DNA from: Rhizobium herbae
Lineage (GTDB): Bacteria; Pseudomonadota; Alphaproteobacteria; Rhizobiales; Rhizobiaceae
DNA: 64,000 nucleotides
NCBI RefSeq assembly: GCF_017873135.1
Contig: NZ_JAGGJV010000001.1
Span: 186,001-250,000, forward strand
Direction of reading: 5' to 3'
Part shown: piece by piece, positions 38,177 through 47,790 of the stretch
Numbering within the stretch: position 1 is the stretch's first letter
Layout: the number at the start of each line of letters is the position of its first letter
The notes under the pieces: generated by a model
What the model saw: only the letters and a program-made list of their open reading frames with translations
What the model was told of the DNA's origin: nothing
The model's database searches: none
Position numbers and translations under genes: made by a program

Positions 38177-39394
38177 ATGGAAGAGTTTCACAAAGTCCGG
38201 CGTCTGCCGCCTTACGTTTTCGAACAGGTTAACCGTTTGAAAGCCAGCGCGCGAGCGGGTGGAGCTGACATCATCGACCTCGGCATGGGCAATCCGGACC
38301 TTCCGACGCCGCAGGCGATCGTCGACAAGCTGTGCGAAGCCGTCCAGGATCCGCGCACGCACCGCTATTCGTCCTCCAAGGGTATTCCCGGCCTTCGCCG
38401 TGCGCAGGCCGCCTATTACGCCCGCCGTTTCGGCGTCAAGCTGAACCCGGACACGCAGGTTGTGGCGACCCTCGGCTCCAAGGAAGGCTTCGCCAACATG
38501 GCCCAGGCGATCACCGCCCCCGGCGACGTGATCCTGTGCCCGAACCCGACCTATCCGATCCATGCTTTCGGCTTCCTGATGACCGGCGGCGTGATCCGTT
38601 CGATCTCTGTGGAGCCGGACGACACGTTCTTCCCCCCGCTGGAACGGGCGATCCGCCATTCGATCCCGAAGCCGATCGCGCTGGTGATCAACTATCCGTC
38701 CAACCCGACGGCGCATGTGGCGACGCTAGATTTCTACAAGGAAGTCGTGGCGTTTGCGAAGAAGCATGACATCGTCATTCTCTCTGATCTGGCCTATTCC
38801 GAAATCTACTTCGACGGCGTGCAGCCGCCGTCGGTGCTGGAAGTGCCGGGAGCCATGGACAACACGGTCGAGTTCACCTCGATGTCGAAGACATTTTCCA
38901 TGCCAGGCTGGCGCATGGGCTTTGCCGTCGGCAACGAGCGCCTAATCGCCGCCTTGACGCGGGTCAAGTCCTACCTCGACTATGGTGCCTTCACGCCGAT
39001 CCAGGTTGCCGCGACGCATGCGCTGAACGGCGACGGCTCTGATATTGCCGAGGTGCGCAATATCTACAAGCGCCGCCGCGATGTGTTGGTCGAAAGCTTC
39101 GGCAAGGCCGGATGGGATGTGCCGCCGCCGGCCGCGACCATGTTCGCCTGGGCAAAGATCCCAGAAAAATTCCGGCATCTCGGTTCGCTGGAGTTTTCCA
39201 AGCTGCTGGTCGAAAAAGCCGATATCGCGGTCGCTCCCGGCATCGGTTTCGGCGAACAGGGTGACGACTATATCCGGATTGCGCTGGTCGAAAACGAACA
39301 CCGCATCCGCCAGGCGGCCCGCAGCCTGAAGAAGTTCCTCTCGACGGCGGACGATACGTTGCACAACGTCATCTCGCTGAACGCCCATCGCTGA
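38177..39394 (+). CDS. class I/II aminotransferase, AlaC-like
   Basis: PLP-dependent aminotransferase of 405 residues. The PLP lysine is in SMSKTFSMPGWRMGF, and LGMGNPDLPTP, NPTYPIHAFGF and NYPSNPTAH are the other family blocks. It resembles the glutamate-pyruvate aminotransferase AlaC and LL-diaminopimelate aminotransferase-like proteins; sequence alone does not decide between them. Being directly upstream of homoserine dehydrogenase (73 bases) suggests a role in aspartate-family or alanine metabolism. Confidence 0.9.
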   Translation: MEEFHKVRRLPPYVFEQVNRLKASARAGGADIIDLGMGNPDLPTPQAIVDKLCEAVQDPRTHRYSSSKGIPGLRRAQAAYYARRFGVKLNPDTQVVATLGSKEGFANMAQAITAPGDVILCPNPTYPIHAFGFLMTGGVIRSISVEPDDTFFPPLERAIRHSIPKPIALVINYPSNPTAHVATLDFYKEVVAFAKKHDIVILSDLAYSEIYFDGVQPPSVLEVPGAMDNTVEFTSMSKTFSMPGWRMGFAVGNERLIAALTRVKSYLDYGAFTPIQVAATHALNGDGSDIAEVRNIYKRRRDVLVESFGKAGWDVPPPAATMFAWAKIPEKFRHLGSLEFSKLLVEKADIAVAPGIGFGEQGDDYIRIALVENEHRIRQAARSLKKFLSTADDTLHNVISLNAHR

Positions 39395-39420
39395 GGCGCC
39401 CCGGCACACCTTTAAAATCC

Positions 39421-39442
39421 GCTCCGCCGCATCAGGCGGAGC
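39421..39442 (+). terminator. hairpin between the aminotransferase gene and hom
   Basis: GCTCCGCC-GCATCA-GGCGGAGC, perfect 8-bp stem, but no T run follows. It could be a weak terminator, an attenuator or an mRNA stabiliser. Confidence 0.4.
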
Positions 39443-39467
39443 GCTCTCGATATGTTAGGAATAATGA

Positions 39468-40790
39468 ATGTCAGATGCCCTTAAAATCGGCATTGCGGGC
39501 CTGGGAACCGTTGGTGCCTCGCTCGTGCGTATTCTCCAGGAGCGCCACGAGGCGCTGGCAACGACATGCGGCCGGGCCATCGAGATTACCGCCGTCACGG
39601 CACGCGACCGCAACCGCGACCGCGGCGTCGATCTTTCCACCATGCATTGGCATGACGACGCCCTCTCTCTGGCTGAGACCGCCGATATCGACGTTTTCGT
39701 CGAACTGATGGGTGGCGCTGGCGAGCCGGCTTTGTCGGCCGTCAAGGCAGCACTGTCGCGCGGTGTGCATGTCGTCACCGCCAACAAGGCGCTGCTTGCC
39801 GCCCACGGCATCGCGCTTGCCGGTCTTGCCGAAGAGCATGGCGCGCTTTTGAACTACGAAGCCGCCGTTGCCGGTGGCATTCCGGTCATCAAGGCGCTCA
39901 GGGAATCGCTGACGGGCAACACGATTTCGCGTGTCTACGGCATCATGAACGGCACCTGCAACTACATCCTCACCAAGATGGAGAAGGAAGGCCTGTCCTT
40001 CGAGGCCTGCCTCAAGGAAGCGCAGCGTCTGGGTTACGCCGAAGCTGATCCCGCCTTCGATATCGAGGGCAACGATACAGCCCACAAGCTGTCCATCCTG
40101 ACGAGCCTTGCCTTCGGAACGGCGATTGCCGCCGATGACATCTATCTCGAAGGCATCACCAATATTTCGATCGACGACATCCATGCGGCAGCCGACCTCG
40201 GCTATCGCATCAAGCTGCTCGGCGTCGCCCAGCGCACCGACAGCGGCATCGAGCAGCGGGTGCATCCGACCATGGTGCCGCTCGATTCGGTGATCGCCCA
40301 GGTCGACGGCGTCACCAATGCTGTGGCGATCGAATCGGATATTCTCGGCGAACTGCTGATGGTCGGCCCCGGTGCCGGCGGCAATGCGACGGCGTCTGCC
40401 GTGCTCGGCGATATCGCCGACATCGCCAAGAGCCGCCCCGGTGCCCAGCATGTTCCGGCCTTCGGCCGTCCGGTTACGGCCCTGCTGCCCTACAGGCAGG
40501 CGCAGATCCAGAGTCATGAAGGTGGATACTTCATCCGCCTCAAGGTGCTCGACAAGACCGGCGTCTTTGCCAGCATCGCGACGCGCATGGCGGATAACCG
40601 CATCTCGCTCGAATCGATCGTGCAGCATTCGAAACATCCCGTCGAAACCGGCGAGCCGCAGACGATCATCCTCGTCACCCATGCGACGACCGAAGAATCG
40701 GTGCGCAAGGCCGTCGCCTCGATCAAGAGCGAAGGCTACCTCGTCGGCGATCCGCAGGTGATCCGCATCGAGCGGCCGAAGACGGCCTGA
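39468..40790 (+). CDS. hom: homoserine dehydrogenase
   Basis: Reduces aspartate semialdehyde to homoserine for threonine, methionine and isoleucine synthesis. The NAD(P)-binding start is GIAGLGTVGASLVRIL, and the catalytic block is GIMNGTCNYILTKME followed by GYAEADPAFDIEGNDTAHKL. A C-terminal ACT domain (about residues 352-430) makes threonine feedback likely. 440 aa. A strong hairpin terminator follows. Confidence 0.96.
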   Translation: MSDALKIGIAGLGTVGASLVRILQERHEALATTCGRAIEITAVTARDRNRDRGVDLSTMHWHDDALSLAETADIDVFVELMGGAGEPALSAVKAALSRGVHVVTANKALLAAHGIALAGLAEEHGALLNYEAAVAGGIPVIKALRESLTGNTISRVYGIMNGTCNYILTKMEKEGLSFEACLKEAQRLGYAEADPAFDIEGNDTAHKLSILTSLAFGTAIAADDIYLEGITNISIDDIHAAADLGYRIKLLGVAQRTDSGIEQRVHPTMVPLDSVIAQVDGVTNAVAIESDILGELLMVGPGAGGNATASAVLGDIADIAKSRPGAQHVPAFGRPVTALLPYRQAQIQSHEGGYFIRLKVLDKTGVFASIATRMADNRISLESIVQHSKHPVETGEPQTIILVTHATTEESVRKAVASIKSEGYLVGDPQVIRIERPKTA

Positions 40791-40812
40791 TTCCATCGCC
40801 GATGCATTTTTC

Positions 40813-40855
40813 GCGGCCCCATCCGGTTTCGTCTCCGGGTGGGGCCGCTTTCGTT
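40813..40855 (+). terminator. terminator after hom
   Basis: 14-bp stem GCGGCCCCATCCGG/CCGGGTGGGGCCGC (one G-T pair) with an 8-base loop, followed by TTTCGTT. Confidence 0.8.
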
Positions 40856-40913
40856 CCGGTTTGCGAATATGGCAAAACCCGCGTACGAACGAACCGAAAG
40901 TCATAGGTGTACG

Positions 40914-42716
40914 ATGAGCGAAATGCCAGATCCCGTCCAGCGGGCGTTTCTCAATGTCGAGCGGTCGGTGACCGGGCAGCGCTGGGTATCGCGGCTCGAT
41001 CAGGCCGGGCAGAACCGTGCGCTCGCCATCAGCCAGGTCCATGGCTTCTCCGACCTGATTGCCCGTGTACTGGCGGGACGGGGCGTGACGATGGACGATG
41101 CCGTGGCGTTCCTCGATCCGACCATCCGCTCGCTGATGCCCGATCCGGACACGCTGACGGATTGCAGCAAGGCCGCCGCCCGCATCGTTGCCGCGATCAA
41201 GGCGCGTGAAAAGATTGCCATCTTCGGCGACTATGACGTCGATGGTGCCGCATCCTCGGCGCTGATGTTCCGCTTCCTGCGCCATTTCGGTATCGAAGCC
41301 GAAATCTATATCCCCGATCGCATTTTCGAGGGCTACGGCCCGAACCCTGCCGCGATCAATCAATTGATCGACAATGGCGCGCAATTGATCGTCACCGTCG
41401 ATTGCGGCTCGACCAGCCACGAATCGCTCGCCGCCGCCGAAGAGCGCGGGATTGATGTCGTGGTCATCGATCATCATCAGGTCAGCGCGCAACTGCCGCC
41501 CTGCGTCGCCCTGGTCAACCCGAACAGGGAGGACGATCTGTCGGGGCAGGGGCACCTTTGCGCTGCCGGCGTGGTCTTTCTCGTTCTCGTCAACGCCGTG
41601 CGCCAGTTGCGCGAAAGCGGCGACAGACGGGTCGCATCCTTCGATCTGCTTGCCCTGCTTGATCTCGTTGCCTTGGCAACCGTTTGCGACGTCGTGCCCT
41701 TGAAGGGCTTGAACCGGGCCTATGTCGTCAAGGGACTGGTCGCCGCCCGGCATATGCAGAACCCGGGACTGTCCGCACTGTTCCGCAAGGCCGGGCTTGG
41801 CGGTCCGGTGACGCCCTATCATTTCGGCTTTCTGATCGGCCCGCGAATCAACGCCGGCGGGCGGATCGGTGATGCGGCGCTCGGCAGCCGGCTATTGACG
41901 CTGGACGACGAAAACGCCGCCGAGACGATCGCTGCCAAGCTCGACGAACTGAACCGCGAGCGCCAGGTGATGGAGATCGCCATGCTGGCCGAAGCGGAGG
42001 CCGAGGCGCTGGCGGAATACGGTACCGGCGAAAAGGCGTCCATCATCGTCACGGCGCGTGAAAACTGGCATCCCGGTATCGTCGGCCTGCTGGCGGCACG
42101 CCTGAAGGAGAAATTCCGCCGTCCGGCCTTTGCGATCTCGTTCGATCCGAACGGCAAGGGGACGGGGTCCGGCCGCTCGATCAGCGGTTTCGATATTGGA
42201 AAGATTGTTCGCGCGGCGGTCGATGGCGGATTGCTCGTCAAGGGGGGCGGTCATGCGATGGCCGCGGGGCTGACGGTCGAGCGCGGCAATCTCGGCAAGC
42301 TTCGGCACTTCTTCGAGGAGAAAGCCGAAAATGTGATCAAGGACCTGGTCTCGTCCGAGACGCTGAAGATCGATGGCGCATTGGGGGCCGCCGGTGCCAA
42401 TCTGGCGCTGATCGACCAGCTCGAACAGGCTGGCCCATACGGGGCAGGGCATCCGCAACCGATCTTCGCGTTGCCGGCCCATCGGCTTCGCGATTCGCGT
42501 CAGGTCGGCGTCAACCATGTGAAGGTGACGCTGGAAGGTCAGGATGGTTCGCGGGTCGAAGGCATCGCGTTCCGGGCGCTTGAGACACCGCTTGGCGATT
42601 TGCTGCTGTCGGAGCGCGGCACGACGATCCACGTCGCCGCATCGATATCGGCCGATCTATGGCAGGGAACGCGGCGCGTGCAGTTGCGGGTGATCGACGC
42701 CGCAAAGGCTCTCTAA
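40914..42716 (+). CDS. recJ: single-stranded-DNA-specific exonuclease RecJ
   Basis: 5'-3' exonuclease of recombination and mismatch repair. DHH-family motifs are plain: AIFGDYDVDGAASSALM, VTVDCGSTS, VVVIDHHQVS, then the DHHA1 domain with GGGHAMAAGLTV. ATG 40914 gives 600 residues and the start MSEMPDPVQRAFLNV; earlier in-frame starts run into the hom terminator. Order hom-recJ is usual in Rhizobiaceae, often with glpX between them; glpX is absent here. Confidence 0.95.
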   Translation: MSEMPDPVQRAFLNVERSVTGQRWVSRLDQAGQNRALAISQVHGFSDLIARVLAGRGVTMDDAVAFLDPTIRSLMPDPDTLTDCSKAAARIVAAIKAREKIAIFGDYDVDGAASSALMFRFLRHFGIEAEIYIPDRIFEGYGPNPAAINQLIDNGAQLIVTVDCGSTSHESLAAAEERGIDVVVIDHHQVSAQLPPCVALVNPNREDDLSGQGHLCAAGVVFLVLVNAVRQLRESGDRRVASFDLLALLDLVALATVCDVVPLKGLNRAYVVKGLVAARHMQNPGLSALFRKAGLGGPVTPYHFGFLIGPRINAGGRIGDAALGSRLLTLDDENAAETIAAKLDELNRERQVMEIAMLAEAEAEALAEYGTGEKASIIVTARENWHPGIVGLLAARLKEKFRRPAFAISFDPNGKGTGSGRSISGFDIGKIVRAAVDGGLLVKGGGHAMAAGLTVERGNLGKLRHFFEEKAENVIKDLVSSETLKIDGALGAAGANLALIDQLEQAGPYGAGHPQPIFALPAHRLRDSRQVGVNHVKVTLEGQDGSRVEGIAFRALETPLGDLLLSERGTTIHVAASISADLWQGTRRVQLRVIDAAKAL

Positions 42717-42774
42717 ACCAGGCGATTTCTCGCGGCGAAAAACGTGCTTCAGTTTGTGGAAAATCGAGAGACCA

Positions 42775-42849
42775 TGGTACGCCCTAGGGGAGTCGAACCC
42801 CTCTTCCCAGAATGAAAATCTGGTGTCCTAACCGATAGACGAAGGGCGC
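42775..42849 (-). tRNA. tRNA-Glu(UUC), copy 1
   Basis: 75 bases with encoded CCA. The anticodon stem CCAGA/TCTGG encloses TTTTCAT (anticodon TTC); the T arm is GAGGGGTTCGACTCCCCT. Identical over its whole length to the tRNA at 43036-43110. Confidence 0.96.
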
Positions 42850-42862
42850 ATCAGGTGGCTGT

Positions 42863-42891
42863 CTTATAGTCAGCACGTTTGAATGCTGCAA
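42863..42891 (-). promoter_or_regulatory. sigma-70-type promoter of tRNA-Glu copy 1
   Basis: Minus strand TTGCAG, 17-base spacer, TATAAG, 13 bases upstream of the mature tRNA 5' end. The same layout precedes copy 2. Confidence 0.75.
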
Positions 42892-43035
42892 GCGCTAATC
42901 CGCATTTTTTTGATGATTTTTCGCAGTAAAAACAGTGTTCACCGAGAGGGATTCGACGCCATGCGGAATCGCCCGCGAGCAAGGCATCTTCGCCACAGGC
43001 AACAGGAATTCCAATGCTGAAGGGGAGGTTCACAA

Positions 43036-43110
43036 TGGTACGCCCTAGGGGAGTCGAACCCCTCTTCCCAGAATGAAAATCTGGTGTCCTAACCGATAGA
43101 CGAAGGGCGC
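43036..43110 (-). tRNA. tRNA-Glu(UUC), copy 2
   Basis: Identical 75-base tRNA-Glu with anticodon TTC and encoded CCA, 261 bases from copy 1 in the same orientation. It has its own promoter. Confidence 0.96.
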
Positions 43111-43127
43111 AGCCGTTGTGTGGGCGT

Positions 43128-43156
43128 CTTATAGTCAGGGCTTTTGAATACCGCAA
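43128..43156 (-). promoter_or_regulatory. sigma-70-type promoter of tRNA-Glu copy 2
   Basis: Minus strand TTGCGG, 17-base spacer ending in CTGAC, TATAAG, 17 bases upstream of the tRNA. Spacer and flanks resemble those of copy 1 (ATTCAAA ... CTGACTATAAGAC). Confidence 0.75.
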
Positions 43157-43247
43157 GCGGCAAATTTCATTTTCCTGTAAAAAAGTCCTGATAAAGCGCA
43201 GCGTGTCGATATTCTTGGGAATATCGAATGATAACAGAGGGTTGCTA

Positions 43248-44594
43248 TCAAGTTCTGCGGCGGCGGCAGCGCCAATTCCAGTCGCGCGCCTCACCGGTGT
43301 CGATATGGACCGATTCCGTGTGGCAATAGGTTCCCACACCTCCGCGGCCTGGAATGGTGCGCAGATAGTCGGCAAGTTCCCATTTGCCGACGCCGGGTAC
43401 CTGGATATCGGCAGCCTGACAGGTGGTGTGAAGCGAATGCCGGCTTCCGCCGGCGCGTGCATTGTGCTTGAGGTCCCGCAGGCCGGATGTCACCATGATC
43501 TTGCGGCCGTAGTGGGTTTCCACGACTTTCAGCACCCGCAGCAGTTCCGGCTGGAAACAGCCCGTTTCTACCTTTTCGGTCTGTAGCCAGAGGCCGTTCG
43601 GTGCGAGGCGGGCGAGACCGGGCAGGGAGGCCATTTCGACCGCGGCGCTCTCATCATCATGGCCCGGTTGGGAATCGTCCACGGTCGCAAACATCGACGT
43701 GGTCCGGACGCCGGGCAGGTCGGTGAAGCCGAGCGCGGCGATCTGCTGCGGTTTCAGATTAGTGGCGACAAGCGTCTTTTTTGCCGACGTCTTGGCAAAT
43801 CGATCGCCGTTGAACTGATTCCGGTTCTTGCGCTTCGCCGCGAACAGTCCGGCCAGTGTCAGGGTTTTCTCCGCCTGATCCGATTTGTCCCCGTCGTTTT
43901 GCGAATTTCCGGAATCAGGAATGATCGCCGCCGCGCCGTTCACCGTGTCCGTGGACGCAGTTTGTGGTGCCAAGGCCTGCTGTACGCTGCCATCGCGCAT
44001 AGTGTCGGCACTCAAGGGTACAGGCACGGCTGCGGGAATAAGGGTGCCGTCAGCGCCAAGCTCGGCGCTTGCCACCTGCTGAGCGGCTGCAACGGAGCCC
44101 TCGGCATTGCTCGCCCCTTCGAGCGGCAGGACGACCGGGCCTGCCGCCGGCTGACCACTGTTGAAAAGGCTGTTTGTGGCGGGATTGACGCCGGTGGCTT
44201 GCCCCACCGGCAGCGGCGCATTGCCTCCAGCGGTATCTGCGCCCTGCGCCTGAACCGCATTCGGCGTCTGGACGGCAAAGATGCTGCTCGATGTAGCCTT
44301 GACGCCGGTGTTCTGCATGGTCAGCGAGGCCGGCTGGCCATTGGCTTCAGCGGGCATCATCGCATTTGCCTGCGCCGGATATCCGGCTTGCTGCTGGGCA
44401 TTTGCGCCGTTGGCGACCACTTGCTGATCTTCGTATGTGCCGGGCTGTGCCTGTTCCGCTGTGTCGGCGGATGCGACTTCCGGAACAGTTTGCTCCGATG
44501 CCGCTTCCGCCGTCTCTTTCGCCGCCGTGACGCAACCGGACAGTCCCATCATGGAGACGGTCAGGGCGAGAGCGCAGCCGAAACCGCGAATCAT
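43248..44594 (-). CDS. lipoprotein with peptidase M15A-like domain
   Basis: From ATG 44594 the product begins MIRGFGCALALTVSMMGLSG followed by a lipobox cysteine. The next ~290 residues are Ala/Gln/Asn-rich and low complexity. The C-terminal ~110 residues are the M15A/DUF882-type domain, with metal-ligand candidates in SRHSLHTTCQAADIQV and HTESVHIDTG. Such domains cut or bind peptidoglycan peptides. The frame stays open to an ATG at 44669, but that would hide the lipoprotein signal; neither start has a clear Shine-Dalgarno. 448 aa. Confidence 0.82.
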   Translation of the reverse strand: MIRGFGCALALTVSMMGLSGCVTAAKETAEAASEQTVPEVASADTAEQAQPGTYEDQQVVANGANAQQQAGYPAQANAMMPAEANGQPASLTMQNTGVKATSSSIFAVQTPNAVQAQGADTAGGNAPLPVGQATGVNPATNSLFNSGQPAAGPVVLPLEGASNAEGSVAAAQQVASAELGADGTLIPAAVPVPLSADTMRDGSVQQALAPQTASTDTVNGAAAIIPDSGNSQNDGDKSDQAEKTLTLAGLFAAKRKNRNQFNGDRFAKTSAKKTLVATNLKPQQIAALGFTDLPGVRTTSMFATVDDSQPGHDDESAAVEMASLPGLARLAPNGLWLQTEKVETGCFQPELLRVLKVVETHYGRKIMVTSGLRDLKHNARAGGSRHSLHTTCQAADIQVPGVGKWELADYLRTIPGRGGVGTYCHTESVHIDTGEARDWNWRCRRRRT

Positions 44595-45011
44595 CGCTGC
44601 TTTTTGCAGAATATGACGCAACGTTGGATCCCCACTCAATGCGGGCCGGGCGACATCTGCTGCCGTCATGGCCGATCATTTCGAAGTCGCAAACACACAT
44701 CACCGGCACGATGCCCGTTGGGGGTGTCCGTGCCGCTGCTGTCGTCTGCCGGTTCAACCGGAAGCAGGATGCACGCCTGCCTCAAGCGGCGGTGCGCATC
44801 CAGATCCCCTTAACGTTTCGTTCAAACATTAGTGAACGCGCCGTTATTTGTAAACCTGCGCTGACGCAGGCGGCATTTCTCCGCCTGGTTTTCCGAATTT
44901 TCCACCGTCTGGCGGTCAAGTCGATCCGGAATGAACCAGGCGATATCCAGAATTCGGCCCTGGAGAGAGCCGGAAAGAAGACAGATATCGCGCGGCCGCA
45001 TTGCGTGGGGC
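44595..45011. other. gap between the M15-like gene and gloA
   Basis: 417 bases. It should contain the promoter of the M15-like lipoprotein gene. I see no other gene, hairpin or RNA that I can support. Confidence 0.5.
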
Positions 45012-45452
45012 TTACCAGGCGCCGGTATTGCCCATCGAGGCCCAGGGTTCCTGCGACGGCAGGTTCTCGCCCTTCTGCAGGATTTCGACCGAAATGCCGT
45101 CCGGCGAACGGACGAAGGCCATGTGACCGTCGCGCGGCGGTCGGTTGATGGTGACGCCATTGTCCATCAGATGCTGGCAGGTCGCATAGATGTCATCGAC
45201 CTCATAGGCGAGGTGGCCGAAGTTGCGCCCGCCGGTGTAATCCTCTGTATCCCAGTTGTAGGTGAGCTCGAGGCAGGGCGACAATTCTGTCCTTGCATGG
45301 TCCTGATCGCCGGGCGCCGCGAGGAAAACCAGGGTGAAACGGCCCTTTTCGTTCTCGTAGCGGCGGATTTCCACAAGCCCGAAAAGCTTGCCCCAGAAGT
45401 GAAGTGCGGCGTCCAGATCTTTGACGCGAACCATCGTGTGCAGATAACGCAT
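45012..45452 (-). CDS. gloA: lactoylglutathione lyase (glyoxalase I)
   Basis: Converts the methylglyoxal-glutathione hemithioacetal to S-lactoylglutathione. 146 residues of the vicinal oxygen chelate fold: metal ligands are expected in [16 protein letters not shown] (His), [13 protein letters not shown] (Glu), [12 protein letters not shown] (His) and [11 protein letters not shown] (Glu). The start at 45452 gives the usual MRYLHTM N-terminus. The cold-shock gene diverges from it. Confidence 0.95.
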   Translation of the reverse strand: MRYLHTMVRVKDLDAALHFWGKLFGLVEIRRYENEKGRFTLVFLAAPGDQDHARTELSPCLELTYNWDTEDYTGGRNFGHLAYEVDDIYATCQHLMDNGVTINRPPRDGHMAFVRSPDGISVEILQKGENLPSQEPWASMGNTGAW

Positions 45453-45648
45453 TGGAATGTCCCTGTTTTGCTGAATATGAAGTATATCTAGCTGACAACC
45501 AGCCAGAGGCAAGGCTCGCAGGATAGTGTTGATCAACGGCAAATTTCATCCAAGGGCTTGCACATGTGCGGCTGGACGATGTTATTCTGACTGTCAAGAA
45601 TCAGTTAACCGTAATGATGTGACGCGTAATCGAGGGGCTGGACAGGCA

Positions 45649-46227
45649 ATGGCGGACAGGATTTCAGCGAAAGGCATCGTGCCGGATGACGACTTCGGCA
45701 ATGACGCGCTCGATCTGATTGAAATCACCGGCGTGATCAAATGGTTCGACGTTGCCAAGGGCTTCGGTTTCATCGTGCCTGACAACGGCATGCAGGACGT
45801 GCTCGTTCACGTTACCTGCCTGCGCCGCGACGGCTACCAGACGGTGCTGGAAGGCGCGCGCGTGGTGGCCCTCATCCAGAAGCGCGACCGTGGCTACCAG
45901 GCGTTTCGTGTCCTTTCCATGGACCAGTCGACCGCCATCCATCCGTCGCAGCTGCCGCCGGTCAAGACCCATGTTCAGGTGACGCCCACCAGCGGACTGG
46001 AACGGTGTCTGGTCAAGTGGTTCAACCGCACCAAGGGTTTCGGCTTCCTGACGCGCGGCGACGGTACCGAGGATATTTTCATCCACATGGAAACGTTGCG
46101 TCGCTTTGGCCTTACGGAGTTGCGCCCCGGTCAGACCGTTCTGGTTCGCTTCGGCGATGGCGACAAGGGGCTGATGGCGGCTGAAATCCATCCCGACGTG
46201 CCGGCTCCGTCCGGTCGAGCCCACTGA
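45649..46227 (+). CDS. two-domain cold-shock protein
   Basis: 192 residues with two cold-shock domains, each bearing an RNP-like motif: GVIKWFDVAKGFGFIVPD at about 26-43 and CLVKWFNRTKGFGFLTRGD at about 117-135. These bind single-stranded nucleic acid. Duplicated CSD proteins of this size are common in alphaproteobacteria. I use ATG 45649 (MADRISAKG). The stop overlaps the start of the DUF192 gene, so the pair is co-transcribed. Confidence 0.93.
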   Translation: MADRISAKGIVPDDDFGNDALDLIEITGVIKWFDVAKGFGFIVPDNGMQDVLVHVTCLRRDGYQTVLEGARVVALIQKRDRGYQAFRVLSMDQSTAIHPSQLPPVKTHVQVTPTSGLERCLVKWFNRTKGFGFLTRGDGTEDIFIHMETLRRFGLTELRPGQTVLVRFGDGDKGLMAAEIHPDVPAPSGRAH

Positions 46228-46712
46228 TGAACGCACATGTCCTGCGCCTTTCCGGAAGCGCCCTCGTGGCGCTTTTTTTGTGGCTCGTCCCGTTTTGCGC
46301 CACGGCTGCGGATATCACCTTCGATACGGCGCCTTTGCAGATCATCTCCGCCGGCGGCAAGGTTCACAGGTTTACCGCGGAACTGGCTGTTGATAGCGAT
46401 CAGCGCGCGCATGGCCTGATGGATCGCCGTCATATGCCGCGCGACCGCGGCATGCTGTTCGATTTCGGCCAGACGCGGCAGGTGATGATGTGGATGAAGA
46501 ACACCTATCTTCCGCTCGACATGCTGTTCATCGCCAGGGATGGCAAGGTCGAGACGATTCGCGAGAACGCCGTTCCCCTGTCGGAAGCGATTATCGATTC
46601 CCGCGTGCCGGTCGCTTTCGTTCTCGAGCTGAATGGCGGCACCGTCAGCCGCCTTGGCATCGCGCCTGGAGATATCATCGACAGCCCGCGCATCTCCGCT
46701 TCCAAGCCCTGA
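46227..46712 (+). CDS. DUF192 exported protein
   Basis: 161 residues. A signal peptide (ALVALFLWLVPFCATAA) is followed by the DUF192 domain, with RAHGLMDRRHMPRDRGMLFD, MWMKNTYLPLDMLFI and VAFVLELNGG as its blocks. The function of this periplasmic family is not established. The start codon overlaps the upstream stop (TGATG). Confidence 0.92.
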   Translation: MNAHVLRLSGSALVALFLWLVPFCATAADITFDTAPLQIISAGGKVHRFTAELAVDSDQRAHGLMDRRHMPRDRGMLFDFGQTRQVMMWMKNTYLPLDMLFIARDGKVETIRENAVPLSEAIIDSRVPVAFVLELNGGTVSRLGIAPGDIIDSPRISASKP

Positions 46713-46813
46713 ATGAGCAGTGCGGCGCCTGTTGGCCCGCACTTGTGGGATTGTGCAATTTAGGTGTTGCAGGGGCAGGGGGAAGCGTGTATCTCCCCGG
46801 CATCGACGGGTCA

Positions 46814-46890
<77 letters not shown>

Positions 46891-47199
46891 TCGATCACCT
46901 TTGAAAACAATAAGCATATTGATTTTCAATGGCCTTTTTCCAGTCATCCGTTACAGACAATGTAACAAATATGTTCGCTCATAGCGGCCTGTCACCAGCC
47001 ACGGTGGAGGGGCCGATCGCAAGCGTTCGAGTCACCGTAAGAGTTTACGGATGGCGATTGGACGGAAGCGAGGTTGTAACAGGTATCGAGCGGTGCAGCG
47101 TTTCGAGAAGTCCAGCTACACCGACGTAAATCCTGACGTCACATCAATCGACAATCAGGCCCGCCGGTAAAGATCGGCGGGCTCTGGTGTTGATATAGT
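46891..47199. other. gap between tRNA-Pro and the DUF1508 gene
   Basis: 309 bases. The only clear structure is the hairpin GCCCGCC...GGCGGGC at about 47159-47183, downstream of the minus-strand DUF1508 gene. A 66-codon plus-strand frame at 46929 has no ribosome site or recognisable product. Confidence 0.5.
47159..47183 (-). terminator. hairpin downstream of the DUF1508 gene
   Basis: GCCCGCC/GGCGGGC stem of 7 bp with a 10-base loop, placed 17 bases beyond the stop. There is no good U tract on the minus strand, so termination is uncertain. Confidence 0.4.
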
Positions 47200-47376
47200 T
47201 CAGCTATTGTCCTCGACGGACGCATCCGGACCGTTTTTCTTGATCGAATCGATGGCGTTTTGAGCGCTCGCCTTGGTGGAATAACCTTCCGTGGAGAACA
47301 TTACTTCGCTGTTGTATTTGAAGCGAACGCGAAATTCGCCAGCCTTGTCTTTATAAATTTCGAACTTGTGAGCCAT
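47200..47376 (-). CDS. DUF1508 (YegP-like) small protein, 58 aa
   Basis: MAHKFEIYKDKAGEFRVRFK followed by YNSEVMFSTEGYSTKASAQN is the standard YegP/DUF1508 repeat: an FEIYKD...FRFK strand pair then a SEGY..K..A...I helix. Function unknown. The ATG at 47376 has the very strong AGGAGGGGAG upstream, which decides the start. Confidence 0.9.
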   Translation of the reverse strand: MAHKFEIYKDKAGEFRVRFKYNSEVMFSTEGYSTKASAQNAIDSIKKNGPDASVEDNS

Positions 47377-47496
47377 GTACTCCCCTCCTGAGATGTTAAT
47401 CACGCCAGCGTGGCAGTTGCGGTCGGCGTTGGCAAGTTTCAACACGAAGTAACGCGAACAGTCCACCGGTGAAGAGCGGCGGGCTTCCTTATTCAC

Positions 47497-47790
47497 CTAT
47501 CTGCAGACTATTGTTACATATGTTCGCGTGTTGGTGATCGGAACGCCTTGCGCGAAGAACATGTCACGCTCTCCCTCTTCGCGAGAAACTTCGCTCCACC
47601 CGGTACCCTGGCAGAGCGTTTCGCCCCAACCCTTAACCTGATAGTCCTTATACACCCAGAACCGATAGCTGTCTTTGCCGTCAACCTGACCGATCAGCCT
47701 CTCCTGCCGCAGTTGTTCTTGAGATACGCAGCCGGACAGCGCCAGTCCAGCGGCTGCAATCAATGCTTTTCTGATCATGGGATTCTTCAT
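47497..47790 (-). CDS. small lipoprotein, 97 aa
   Basis: Signal peptide with lipobox LALSGC (Cys at about residue 21), then a short mature domain of about 76 residues with two further cysteines (LCQGTGW and IVCR at the end). Predicted lipid-anchored envelope protein of unknown function. No close ribosome site is obvious. Confidence 0.7.
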   Translation of the reverse strand: MKNPMIRKALIAAAGLALSGCVSQEQLRQERLIGQVDGKDSYRFWVYKDYQVKGWGETLCQGTGWSEVSREEGERDMFFAQGVPITNTRTYVTIVCR

